This document shows positions 56,986-64,000 of a DNA stretch of 64,000 bases, one piece after another (positions within the stretch are counted from its first letter, which is position 1; each line of letters starts with the position of its first letter). This DNA comes from Methylobacterium pseudosasicola (GTDB lineage Bacteria; Pseudomonadota; Alphaproteobacteria; Rhizobiales; Beijerinckiaceae), in NCBI RefSeq assembly GCF_900114535.1, contig NZ_FOTK01000001.1:186001-250000 (forward strand), read 5' to 3'. The translations under genes and the position numbers were made by a program. Below the pieces are notes generated by a model, which worked only from the letters and a program-made list of their open reading frames with translations, searched no databases and was not told where the DNA came from.

Positions 56986-57321
56986 CTAGCGATCGTTCTC
57001 GGTGGTGAGCGCGCCGAGCCGAACGCCCTCGTCGGCATTGGCCCGGGCGGCCAGATGGACGCCGGGATTCGGCGCGTCGTCGAACACCGCGCCTGCCGCG
57101 CACAGGGCGCTGCGCAGGGCCTCGATCTGCCCGCTCGGCGGGTCGCCGTAGCCGCTCTCGAAGTCGCGCACGAACCGCTCGTCGAGGCCGACCTTGGCGG
57201 CGAGGTCCGCCTCGGACCATCCGAGCAGACCCCGTGCCGCCCGCGACTGCGCCGGGCTCATCGCGGGCGCGCTCGCCCCGGCCTGTCCGCCTTCGTCAGA
57301 TCCTGCCACGTCGTCCTCCAT
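56986..57321 (-). CDS. XRE-type helix-turn-helix protein
   Basis: 111 aa; a GTG at 57309 with GGAGG upstream is an alternative start. The helix-turn-helix reads ARGLLGWSEADLAAKVGLDE followed by RFVRDFESG. The C-terminal 40 residues have no known effector domain. It may regulate the PIG-L gene set downstream, about 160 bp away, but no operator was found. Confidence 0.75.
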   Translation of the reverse strand: MEDDVAGSDEGGQAGASAPAMSPAQSRAARGLLGWSEADLAAKVGLDERFVRDFESGYGDPPSGQIEALRSALCAAGAVFDDAPNPGVHLAARANADEGVRLGALTTENDR

Positions 57322-57549
57322 CCCGTGCTGTGACCGACAACGATATCCGCCGCGGATCGTTTCCGGCGTGCGCGCGATGCGACGCGACCATAATTGTGCT
57401 GAATTTCCATCGCATCCGCGGGGGCGTATGGGTTCGGGGCGGCCTCGACGCGCGAATCACGGGCGTTGGGCCGGCATGCGCCGTTGGCGCGGCGCCCTCG
57501 ATGGACGATAAGCCGAGCGCCGTGCGCGCGCGTTTGAGGGGCTGAAACG

Positions 57550-58068
57550 ATGAGAGCGGTGCTGATCGCCACCTTGGCTTGTGCCGTGATGGCCGTGGAC
57601 CTGACCGCAGCGACCCAGGCCCAGGCCCAGATGGGCGGCGGCGCGCCCACCGGCTTCGGCCGCGGCAACCGCCGCCCCGGCGGCGAGGACGAGAAGAAGC
57701 CGCAATACGTGCCCGGCACGAAGGCGAGCGAAAAGATCTTCCCGCTCGACTCGACCTGGACGGCGGTGAGCCTCAACGGCAAGCCGTTCACCGGCGGCGA
57801 CCGGCCGAGCTTCATCATCGACAAGCAGTACCGCGCCCGCGGCTATGGCGGCTGCAACACCTTCGCGGCCACCGCCTTCCCGCTGAAGGACCAGCACCTC
57901 GCGGTCGGCCCGCTCGCGCTGACCAAGAAGAGCTGCGACAAGGGCCTCGCGGCCACTGAGCAGGCCTTCTTCGTCGCTCTCCGCACGGCGGCGGTGTGGG
58001 ATCTCGTCGGCTCTCAGCTGGTGCTGAAGAGCCCGAACGGCGAGCTGAAGTTCGACCGGGCGCTCTGA
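57550..58068 (+). CDS. Secreted META-domain protein
   Basis: 172 aa with a signal peptide (cleavage likely after TQAQA, about residue 25) and a Gly/Pro-rich linker. The rest is a META (HslJ-like) domain: TWTAVSLNGKPFTGGDRPSF, then YGGCNTFAATAF and the C-terminal LVLKSPNGELKFDRA. META-domain proteins are linked to stress or antibiotic tolerance, but the role here is unknown. It is a single-gene unit. Confidence 0.85.
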   Translation: MRAVLIATLACAVMAVDLTAATQAQAQMGGGAPTGFGRGNRRPGGEDEKKPQYVPGTKASEKIFPLDSTWTAVSLNGKPFTGGDRPSFIIDKQYRARGYGGCNTFAATAFPLKDQHLAVGPLALTKKSCDKGLAATEQAFFVALRTAAVWDLVGSQLVLKSPNGELKFDRAL

Positions 58069-58186
58069 GCCCCCGCGACGCCGGCCGCCTTAACGACGGG
58101 TTCACCACGCCGCGCGAACCCGCCGGCCGATTCAGACGCTCTTGAGAGCCGCCGGCCTTTTCTCCTCGGGCATCGAGGAGGCGCGC

Positions 58187-58351
58187 ATGGCGATCGGGAT
58201 CGGTTTCGGACGCGAGGAGACGCTGCGCCCCGGCGTATCGCGGCCCCTGCGCTTCACCGCGCCGCCCGCGTTTCATGCGCCCGCGCTCTGGCTCGCCGCC
58301 GCCGTGCCGGCCGTGGCTACACTGTTGCTGATTGCACGGCTGGCCGTCTGA
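58187..58351 (+). CDS. Small membrane protein
   Basis: 54 aa from the ATG at 58187, preceded by GAGGAGG. One C-terminal membrane helix (ALWLAAAVPAVATLLLIARL) follows a short polar start. No family was recognised. The strong ribosome binding site favours a real gene. Confidence 0.6.
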   Translation: MAIGIGFGREETLRPGVSRPLRFTAPPAFHAPALWLAAAVPAVATLLLIARLAV

Positions 58352-58390
58352 GGATCGGGTGACGGACAGCGCCGCGCGACGCAGACCGGA

Positions 58391-58576
58391 TCACTCCCCG
58401 TCGCGCGATTCCTTCTCCTCGTCCGCGTCAGGCGCCGACTCCTGATTGGTCGCGGCCTGGGCATGCGACATCACCGGCGGGAACAACGCCGCCAGACCGG
58501 CGGCGACCCCGTAAAGAATAGGATGCGCGTTCAAGCCCACACGGGGCGGGTTCAGATCGTCTTTGATCATAATCAT
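58391..58576 (-). CDS. Possible small membrane or secreted protein
   Basis: 61 aa (a start at the second ATG, 58570, is also possible). A hydrophobic stretch YGVAAGLAALFPPVM is followed by an acidic tail (DADEEKESRDGE). GGAAA precedes the ATG. It has no recognised family and could be spurious. Confidence 0.4.
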   Translation of the reverse strand: MIMIKDDLNPPRVGLNAHPILYGVAAGLAALFPPVMSHAQAATNQESAPDADEEKESRDGE

Positions 58577-58748
58577 GGTTTCCGGTCTCGCGCCTGTGCG
58601 AGCAACGGTCCGTGTTGACGTGCTTGCTGTTGAGCCGTTGGAGCAGGTTCAATGCTGCGTGCCGCGTTTTGTTGCCGCAGGATCGAGATTTTTTCTCACA
58701 TAGATTTATCCGGCCACCCTTGGGGTCCGACCGGATCATTTCGAGATC

Positions 58749-59027
58749 TCAACCACGCCGCCGAAGCACCGGCCCGGGCCGGGCATCCGGGATGCGGCAG
58801 GTGGCCGGAAGCACGTCGAGGATTACGGCGCTCGGGCAGCGCGCCCGGCACGTCTCGGCCGCTTCGATCTGATCGCCCCCACAGGCATCCGCGAAGCACA
58901 AGGTGGCGAGGTCCTCGCAGGTCGCCCGAAAGCCGCCGGCCCGTGTGCGCTCGTTCCAATCCGCCGCCGAGGCGGTTTGCGCCAGCAGCAGGCCCGCGAG
59001 GCCGATCGATGCCGTGATCCGTTTCAC
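58749..59027 (-). CDS. Small secreted cysteine-rich protein
   Basis: 92 aa from the GTG at 59027 with GAGGTG upstream. A Sec signal peptide (MKRITASIGLAGLLLAQTAS, cleavage after ASA) precedes a mature part with six cysteines (ATCEDLATLCFADACGG, ETCRARCPS, ATCRI), probably forming disulfides in the periplasm. No family was recognised. Confidence 0.7.
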   Translation of the reverse strand: MKRITASIGLAGLLLAQTASAADWNERTRAGGFRATCEDLATLCFADACGGDQIEAAETCRARCPSAVILDVLPATCRIPDARPGPVLRRRG

Positions 59028-59162
59028 GCTTGCACCTCGCGTCCGATTGGGGGTTCAGCCTAGCATTGGCAGGTGAGCCGGGCCTGTGCCATTCCGGCGA
59101 CAGGCGATGCCCATCGTCGGCCTCGACGCCGGCGGATCTCAGCCTCGGGACGGAAGCCAGCC

Positions 59163-59696
59163 ATGCCGCTCTACGCCCTCGACGAACACGTGCCGCAGCT
59201 TGCCGATCCCGACCGGGTATGGATCGCCCCGGACGCCCAAGTGATCGGCCGCATCCATCTCGGCCTCGATGTCGGCATCTGGTTCGGTGCGGCGCTCCGC
59301 GGCGACAACGAGCCGATCCGCATCGGCGACCGCACCAACGTGCAGGAGGGCGTGATCATGCATGTCGATCCCGGCTTCCCGCTGGTGATCGGCGCGGATG
59401 TCACGGTGGGCCACGGCGCCATCGTCCATGGCTGCACGATCGGCGACGGCAGTCTCGTCGGCATGGGCGCGACGGTGCTCAACGGCGCCAGGATCGGCCG
59501 GGGCTGCCTGATCGGGGCCAACGCCCTGGTCACCGAGGGCAAGGACTTTCCGGATCACAGCCTGATCGTCGGTGCTCCGGCCAAAGCCGTGCGCACCCTC
59601 GACGCCGAGGCGGTGGAGGGCCTGCGCCAAGCGGCCCAGCGCTACGTCGAGAACGCCCGTCGCTACAGAGCCGGCTTGCGCCGCATCGATGGGTGA
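59163..59696 (+). CDS. Gamma-class carbonic anhydrase family protein
   Basis: 177 aa from the ATG at 59163. Left-handed beta-helix hexapeptide repeats run through it, and the three zinc-ligand histidines of the YrdA/CamH group are present in GVIMHVDP, TVGHGAIV and IVHGCTIG. The active-site proton-shuttle loop of Cam is absent, as is usual in this subgroup. It may hydrate CO2 or act in a related metal-dependent reaction. Confidence 0.9.
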   Translation: MPLYALDEHVPQLADPDRVWIAPDAQVIGRIHLGLDVGIWFGAALRGDNEPIRIGDRTNVQEGVIMHVDPGFPLVIGADVTVGHGAIVHGCTIGDGSLVGMGATVLNGARIGRGCLIGANALVTEGKDFPDHSLIVGAPAKAVRTLDAEAVEGLRQAAQRYVENARRYRAGLRRIDG

Positions 59697-60019
59697 ACGC
59701 AGGTAGCCAGCTTACCCATCGCGTTCAGCGGTCAGAGCCTGAAACACGCCGTTTTCCCCTCCCCCCTCAGAGGGGCTACGGGCCACACAGGTTTCGGTCA
59801 GAGCCGTGATCTGTCGCTGGCACAGGAGGCGCAGGTCCCCTCTCCCGTGCAGGAGAGGGACAGGGTGAGGGATGCGACCTCTCCGGAAAGTTCCCGCCCC
59901 TCACCCCAGCCCTCTCCCGCACGGGAGAGGGGGCGCCTCGCGGCCTGCCGCAGCGCCTGCGTAAGCAGAAGCCCGCAAAGGCGGGAGGGTAAGTCGAGGT
60001 CTGCCTGCCGTCTAAAAAA
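59697..60019. other. Gap between gamma-CA and ppa carrying repeats
   Basis: 323 bp with no gene between convergent genes. It contains a weak GATGGGT/ACCCATC stem just after the first gene, a short CCCTCCCCCCTCAGAGGGG fragment near 59760, and the repeat pair listed separately. Confidence 0.65.
59838..59931. repeat. Pair of inverted CCCTCTCCCG repeats
   Basis: Copy A (59838-59870) reads CCCTCTCCCGTGCAGGAGAG then GGACAGGGTGAGG. Copy B (59899-59931) is its inverse, CCTCACCCCAGCCCTCTCCC then GCACGGGAGAGGG. It is the same family as at 54591. Confidence 0.8.
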
Positions 60020-60553
60020 CTACTTCTTGGCCTTCGCCCGCTCGATCGCTTCCTCGATCAGCCGGTGGGCCTCTTCCTTGTCGCCCCAGCGGACGAACTT
60101 GACCCACTTGCCGGGCTCCAGATCCTTGTAGTGCTCGAAGAAGTGCTGGATCTGCTGGATCGTGATGTCGGGCAGGTCGGTGTAGTTCTCGACCCGGTCG
60201 TAGCGCTTGGTCAGGTGGCGGGAGGGCACTGCGATGACCTTCTCATCCTCGCCGCCCTCGTCCTGCATCACCATCACGCCGACCGGCCGCGCGCTGATGA
60301 TCGCGCCGGGCAGCACCGCGCGGGTGTTGGCCACCAGCACGTCGCAGGGATCGCCGTCACCCGACAGGGTGTGCGGGATGAAGCCGTAGTTCCCGGGGTA
60401 GAACATTGGCGTATAGAGGAACCGGTCGACGACCAGCGCGCCCGATTCCTTGTCCATCTCGTACTTGATCGGCTCGCCGCCCAGCGGCACCTCGATGATG
60501 ACGTTGACGTCGTGCGGGGGCTTCTTGCCGAGCGGGATGGCGTCGATGTTCAT
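60020..60553 (-). CDS. ppa: Inorganic pyrophosphatase (family I)
   Basis: 177 aa, the normal length for the bacterial hexameric enzyme. The metal-binding signature is [12 protein letters not shown], with [20 protein letters not shown] at the substrate site. It hydrolyses pyrophosphate to pull biosynthetic reactions forward. It is convergent with the gamma-CA gene across a repeat-filled gap. Confidence 0.95.
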   Translation of the reverse strand: MNIDAIPLGKKPPHDVNVIIEVPLGGEPIKYEMDKESGALVVDRFLYTPMFYPGNYGFIPHTLSGDGDPCDVLVANTRAVLPGAIISARPVGVMVMQDEGGEDEKVIAVPSRHLTKRYDRVENYTDLPDITIQQIQHFFEHYKDLEPGKWVKFVRWGDKEEAHRLIEEAIERAKAKK

Positions 60554-60664
60554 GGCGTATCGCTTCCGGGATGCGGCTTGCGCCGCTTCCCCGACCTCTT
60601 AGATGCCCGGCTCCACGATGCAAATCAGTATCGGCGCGAGGACGGCGACGAGTCCCAAGAAACG

Positions 60665-61171
60665 TTAGCTGAACAGGTATCCGACCTTGGGCAGCGCGAC
60701 CCCCGCCACCCGGTCCAGCACCCGCGGTCCGGCCTGGCCGCCCAGCCCCTCGTAGAAGGCCCCGGCCCGGGCGTTGTCCTCCAGGCTCCAGACGCCGAGC
60801 CGGGTCAGGCCGTGATCGGCGAGATCGTTGCGGACTGCCTTGAACAGGCGGCGTCCGAGGCCGACGCCCTGGTATTCCGGGAGCAGATAGAGTTCGTCGA
60901 TCTCCGCCTCGGTGCCGAGCGCCCGGCTGCGGGTGCGCCCGTAGGCGGCGTAGCCGACCACCCGCTCGCCGGTTTCCACCAGGGCGATCGGCCGGCCGCG
61001 ACGCAGGGCGCTGCGCCACCAGGCGCGGTCGCGTCCGGCGATCAGCCGCTCCAGGGCCACGCCGGGGATGATGCCGCGATAGGCCTCGCGCCACGAGGCA
61101 TCGAACACCGTCGACAGGCTGCCGAGATCGGCCTCGCGAGCCCGGCGGATGCTCGTGGTGCGCGTGCTCAT
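60665..61171 (-). CDS. GNAT-family acetyltransferase
   Basis: 168 aa from the ATG at 61171. The acetyl-CoA-binding motif is LYLLPEYQGVGLGRRLFKAV, followed by GVWSLEDNARAGAFYEGLGG. The substrate is unknown. It diverges from the tyrosine phosphatase gene across about 100 bp. Confidence 0.9.
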   Translation of the reverse strand: MSTRTTSIRRAREADLGSLSTVFDASWREAYRGIIPGVALERLIAGRDRAWWRSALRRGRPIALVETGERVVGYAAYGRTRSRALGTEAEIDELYLLPEYQGVGLGRRLFKAVRNDLADHGLTRLGVWSLEDNARAGAFYEGLGGQAGPRVLDRVAGVALPKVGYLFS

Positions 61172-61277
61172 GGGTTTCGGCCTTCCCCCGTCGACCGTCG
61201 GATAACCCGCGCGGCCCGCCCAGGTTCGATCCCGATCCGGGCAGAGTGAAGGCAAGATCGACGCCGTTTTTCGAGAC

Positions 61278-62090
61278 TTGCCCATTGCCTACGACGATGA
61301 GGGTGAATTGCCGGCCTTCCGGGCGGCTGTTAGAGCCGGCTCCCGATTCCGCGGCAGCCTCATCGTGTTCAACCGCTTCCTCAAGCCCGAGACGCGCTAC
61401 GCGCGCCGCATGGCCCGGATCGCCCGCTTCGAGCGGCCGATCGCCGGCCCCGGCGACCGGCTGAAGGCCTGGGCGAACATGCTGTTGATCGATCACGGCG
61501 TGTTCCGGCTGGCCTATCTCAACCGCCACCGGGTCGGATCGGGCCGGCTCTGGCGCTCGGCCCAGCCCGGGCCGCACCAACTCGCGCGCTTCCGCGCCGA
61601 GGGCGTGCGCACGATCATCTCTCTGCGCGGCGGGCGCGAGCACGGCTCCTGGCCGCTGCAGCGGGAGGCGTGCGAGCGCCACGGGCTCACCCTGGTCGAG
61701 TTCGTCCTGCGCTCACGCGAGGCCCCCGACCGCGCCACCCTCTTGGCCGCCAAGGACTTTTTCGCCGGCATCCAGTACCCGGCGGTGATGCACTGCAAGT
61801 CGGGCGCCGATCGGGCCGGCCTCGCCTCGGCCCTCTATCTGATCCTGCACGAGAACCGCCCGGTGGCCGAGGCCGCCCGCCAGCTCTCGGCCCGCTACGG
61901 CCATCTCCGCTTCGCCAAGACCGGCATCCTCGATGCGTTCTTCGCGCGCTATCTCGTGGAAGGCGAGGCCAGGGGCGTCGATTTCCTGACCTGGGTCGAG
62001 ACCATCTATGACCCGGAGGCGCTCAAACGGGATTTCAGGCCGGGGTTCTGGTCGGATCTTGCTGTGGACCGAGTGCTGCGGCGGGAATGA
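61278..62090 (+). CDS. Protein tyrosine/dual-specificity phosphatase-like protein
   Basis: About 270 aa. The P-loop HCKSGADRAG carries catalytic C173 and the arginine, and TIISLRGGRE is the usual upstream strand. No ATG or GTG lies between the upstream stop and 61278, so a TTG at 61278 is used; an ATG at 61410 would remove 44 residues. The family includes lipid and sugar phosphatases as well as protein phosphatases. It converges with the brnA antitoxin gene 6 bp away. Confidence 0.85.
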   Translation: MPIAYDDEGELPAFRAAVRAGSRFRGSLIVFNRFLKPETRYARRMARIARFERPIAGPGDRLKAWANMLLIDHGVFRLAYLNRHRVGSGRLWRSAQPGPHQLARFRAEGVRTIISLRGGREHGSWPLQREACERHGLTLVEFVLRSREAPDRATLLAAKDFFAGIQYPAVMHCKSGADRAGLASALYLILHENRPVAEAARQLSARYGHLRFAKTGILDAFFARYLVEGEARGVDFLTWVETIYDPEALKRDFRPGFWSDLAVDRVLRRE

Positions 62091-62096
62091 TTTTCG

Positions 62097-62438
62097 CTAC
62101 CGCCGCTTTTCCTGCGCTCTCACGTAGCTCTTGAGCACCGCGTTGATCCGCGACTGATAACCCTTTCCGGCGCTCCGGAAATGTCGCAGCACGTCCGCGT
62201 CGAGGCGCAGCGTGATCTGTTCCTTCGTCTCGACGGACGCCGGCAAGGCCTCGTTCCAGAAACCCGGCGGGATCAGGCCGGCATCGGGATCTGCAGCGGC
62301 GCGTCGCTCGATCTCGGCATCGTCCAGGGCCTTGAATGCCGGGCTCAACGGGTCCGCCGCAGGCATGTCGGCAAAGCCTTCATACCGGACGGTCGCTGCC
62401 CGCTCTCGAACGCGCTTCGGCGTAGACTTTCCTGTCAT
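62097..62438 (-). CDS. brnA: BrnA-type antitoxin
   Basis: 113 aa from the ATG at 62438. The C-terminal ribbon-helix-helix-like DNA-binding part is typical of BrnA: KEQITLRLDADVLRHFRSAG then YQSRINAVLKSYV. Its start lies 59 bp inside the end of the toxin gene, so translation is coupled. It binds BrnT and the operator upstream. Confidence 0.88.
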   Translation of the reverse strand: MTGKSTPKRVRERAATVRYEGFADMPAADPLSPAFKALDDAEIERRAAADPDAGLIPPGFWNEALPASVETKEQITLRLDADVLRHFRSAGKGYQSRINAVLKSYVRAQEKRR

Positions 62439-62676
62439 GGCGGCTCGCCTTCCATGCCGAAATGATGCGGATGTCGCCGTCACGCTGAACGTACACCACC
62501 CGCAACACCGCTACGTCGTACAGGCCCAGGCTGATGAACCGGCGTTCGCCGTAGTCGCGTCGCAGTTCTTCGCGCGTCAGCCGGAAGCCGCGGAAGATCT
62601 CGGCAGCCTGTCGGAATCCGATGAGATGCTTGGCCTGATTGGCTGCATCCTTCTCGGGATCCCATTGAAAGCCCAT
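62380..62676 (-). CDS. brnT: BrnT-type toxin
   Basis: 98 aa. It starts MGFQWDPEKDAANQAKHLIG and has ERRFISLGLYDVAVLRVVYV and RIISAWKASRHDRKVYA, the usual BrnT core (RelE-fold ribonuclease). The C-terminal tail after KASRHDRKVYAEA is slightly longer than usual because it runs into brnA. A GTTACCGCA/TGCGATAAC inverted repeat lies 25 bp upstream. Confidence 0.88.
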   Translation of the reverse strand: MGFQWDPEKDAANQAKHLIGFRQAAEIFRGFRLTREELRRDYGERRFISLGLYDVAVLRVVYVQRDGDIRIISAWKASRHDRKVYAEARSRAGSDRPV

Positions 62677-62700
62677 GGCGAAGCGTAGTTACGGATTGTT

Positions 62701-62721
62701 GTTACCGCAAGCTGCGATAAC
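62701..62721. promoter_or_regulatory. Putative BrnTA operator
   Basis: Arms GTTACCGCA and TGCGATAAC are inverted with one mismatch and a three-base centre. It is 25 bp upstream of the brnT ATG, where an autoregulatory BrnTA site would be expected. Confidence 0.6.
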
Positions 62722-62742
62722 AGGCCTGAACTGCGAAGCCCG

Positions 62743-63600
62743 CTACTCCGCCGCCGGCCTTGCCGCCTCGCGGAAGGGGTGCGCCGGGTAGGTGCCGACC
62801 ACCCTGAACTCGCGTGAAAAATAGGCGAGCTCGTCCAGCGCCCGGGCGAGGCCCGGATCCTCCGGGTGGCCGTCCACCTCCGCGTAGAACTGCGTGGCCG
62901 TGAACTCGCCGTCCATCATGTAGCTCTCGAGCTTGGACATGTTGACGCCGTTGGTCGCGAAGCCGCCGAGCGCCTTGTAGAGGGCGGCCGGGATGTTGCG
63001 CACGCGGAAGACGAAGCTGGTCACGCACGGGCCGGTCTCGGCCGCCACGGGTTCGGGGTCGGGGGAGAACACCACGAAGCGGGTGGTGTTGTGCGCCTCG
63101 TCCTCGACGTCGCGCTCCAGAATGTCGAGGCCGTAGACCTCGGCGGCCAGCGCCGGCGCCAGAGCGGCCCGGCTCGGGTCGCCGATCTCCGCGACCTCGC
63201 GGGCGGCACCCGCGGTGTCGCCAGCGACCACGGCCTTCAGGCCCAGCCGGCGGACGATCCGCCGGCACTGGCCCAGCGCGTGGACGTGGCTGTGCACGGT
63301 CCGCACGGTCTCCAATGCGGTGCCCGGCAGGACCATCAGCTGAAAATGGATCGGCAGGAAGTGCTCGGCCACGATGTGCAGCGGCGAGGTCGGGATCAGG
63401 TGGTGGATGTCGGCCACCCGGCCGGCGATCGAGTTCTCGATCGGGATCATCGCCCGCTGCGCCCGGCCCTCCGTGACCGCCGCGAACGCGTCCTCGAAGG
63501 TCGGGCACGGCAGGGGCGTCCAGTCCGGGAATGCCTCGGCGCAGATGATGTGCGAGTTGGCCCCGGGCTCACCCTGGTACGAGATGGTGCGGTCGGTCAT
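62743..63600 (-). CDS. pheA: Prephenate dehydratase
   Basis: 285 aa. The dehydratase domain shows ISYQGEPGANSHIICAEAFP and the catalytic Thr of NTTRFVVFS; the C-terminal ACT domain has the KLESYMMDGEFTATQFYAEV segment, the alphaproteobacterial form of the Phe-binding ESRP region. It makes phenylpyruvate in phenylalanine synthesis. It follows kdsB by 12 bp on the same strand and lies upstream of brnT. Confidence 0.95.
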   Translation of the reverse strand: MTDRTISYQGEPGANSHIICAEAFPDWTPLPCPTFEDAFAAVTEGRAQRAMIPIENSIAGRVADIHHLIPTSPLHIVAEHFLPIHFQLMVLPGTALETVRTVHSHVHALGQCRRIVRRLGLKAVVAGDTAGAAREVAEIGDPSRAALAPALAAEVYGLDILERDVEDEAHNTTRFVVFSPDPEPVAAETGPCVTSFVFRVRNIPAALYKALGGFATNGVNMSKLESYMMDGEFTATQFYAEVDGHPEDPGLARALDELAYFSREFRVVGTYPAHPFREAARPAAE

Positions 63601-63612
63601 CGGGAATGCGGT

Positions 63613-64000
63613 TCAGTTCAGGCGGCGGGTTTGGAGCAGGGCGCGGGCGCGCTCCAGGTCGGCGGGGGTGTCGACGCCCAGCGGCAGGTCGTCGACGATG
63701 ACGGCATTGATGCGCATACCGGCCTCCAGCGCGCGCAGCTGCTCCAGCTTCTCCCGGGTCTCCAGCTCCCCGGGAGGCAGGGCGACGAAGCGAGTCAGCG
63801 CCGTGCGGCGATAGGCGTAGAGCCCGATATGGTGCCACAGCGGACCCTCGCCCCAGGGGGCGCGGGCGCGGGTGAAGTAGAGCGCCCGCAGGCGGCCCGG
63901 GCCGACCTGATGGCCGACCAGCTTGACCACGTTGGGGTTGTCCGCCTCGTGCGCATCGGTGATCGGCGCGCAGAGCGTGACGATGTCCACGGTCCGATCG
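63613..64000 (-). CDS. kdsB: 3-deoxy-manno-octulosonate cytidylyltransferase, C-terminal part
   Basis: Partial: the frame runs off the end of the window and the N-terminal part, including the CTP-binding start, is missing. What remains (about 129 codons) shows VKLVGHQ..., [24 protein letters not shown] acceptor residues ([20 protein letters not shown]) and [20 protein letters not shown], typical of KdsB. It activates Kdo for lipopolysaccharide core synthesis and is coupled to pheA. Confidence 0.88.
   Translation of the reverse strand, partial: DRTVDIVTLCAPITDAHEADNPNVVKLVGHQVGPGRLRALYFTRARAPWGEGPLWHHIGLYAYRRTALTRFVALPPGELETREKLEQLRALEAGMRINAVIVDDLPLGVDTPADLERARALLQTRRLN

Overview
The window is a high-GC alphaproteobacterial chromosome segment. 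It most likely comes from Methylobacterium or a close relative, because about 10.5 kb in the middle carries the serine-cycle cluster of methylotrophs in the order known from M. extorquens: sga, hprA, mtdA, fchA, mtkA, mtkB, ppc, mcl (44.0-54.5 kb). No rRNA, tRNA, CRISPR array, transposase or prophage was seen. The genes are dense and ordinary for this group, with many translationally coupled starts (ATGA or GTGA overlaps).

Layout. 0.1-0.6 kb: AhpD-like protein. 0.6-4.9 kb (minus strand): cobaltochelatase cobT, a DUF29 protein, cobS and a J-domain protein; bolA diverges from it, then arfB. 6.0-6.8 kb: MerR regulator coupled to a carboxymuconolactone-decarboxylase-like protein. 6.9-8.7 kb: DUF1275 membrane protein and TPR-methyltransferase. 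8.7-12.1 kb: ligase-associated exonuclease, ATP-dependent DNA ligase and YjbQ, coupled. 12.3 kb: flagellar hook/rod protein. 13.1-19.2 kb: CzcCBA-type RND metal efflux system, divergent from a COG0523 metal-chaperone GTPase that has a Zur-like box. 20.7-26.0 kb: secreted protein with a duplicated Cys module, O-antigen-ligase-like protein and a large hybrid histidine kinase. 26-27.4 kb: EthD-like protein and a HigBA-type toxin-antitoxin pair. 27.5-30.7 kb: NDH-2, a GST and a racemase-fold protein lacking both catalytic cysteines, followed by an AT-rich gene-free island. 31.5-35.5 kb: moaB, amino-acid permease, a small glycosyltransferase-like protein and a PA0069-type radical SAM gene with a perfect parS sequence just upstream. 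35.8-43.5 kb: chemoreceptor, PQQ glucose dehydrogenase, rnhB, and an LpxH-like phosphatase coupled to a GT4 glycosyltransferase. 44.0-54.5 kb: serine cycle. 54.7-56.8 kb: coupled PIG-L deacetylase, NodS-like methyltransferase and GT2. 57-62.7 kb: small secreted and membrane proteins, gamma-carbonic anhydrase, ppa, GNAT, tyrosine phosphatase and BrnTA toxin-antitoxin. The window ends with pheA and a 5'-truncated kdsB.

How the genes work together. Sga, HprA, Ppc, MtkAB and Mcl carry one-carbon units from glycine/serine to malyl-CoA and back to glyoxylate plus acetyl-CoA. MtdA and FchA supply the C1 units on folate. Two upstream regions (sga and mtkA) share a 10-mer, and a strong intrinsic terminator separates fchA from mtkA, which suggests two transcription units under common control.

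The most unusual signals are a pair of inverted, REPIN-like palindromic repeats inserted in frame in the DNA ligase gene (the same repeats occur between genes elsewhere in the window), the lone parS site, the cysteine-less racemase homologue, and the long palindromic operators at both toxin-antitoxin loci. Start codons were moved from the longest open frame wherever a ribosome binding site, family length or a neighbouring stop favoured an internal start. All functions are inferred by reading motifs, without database searches.
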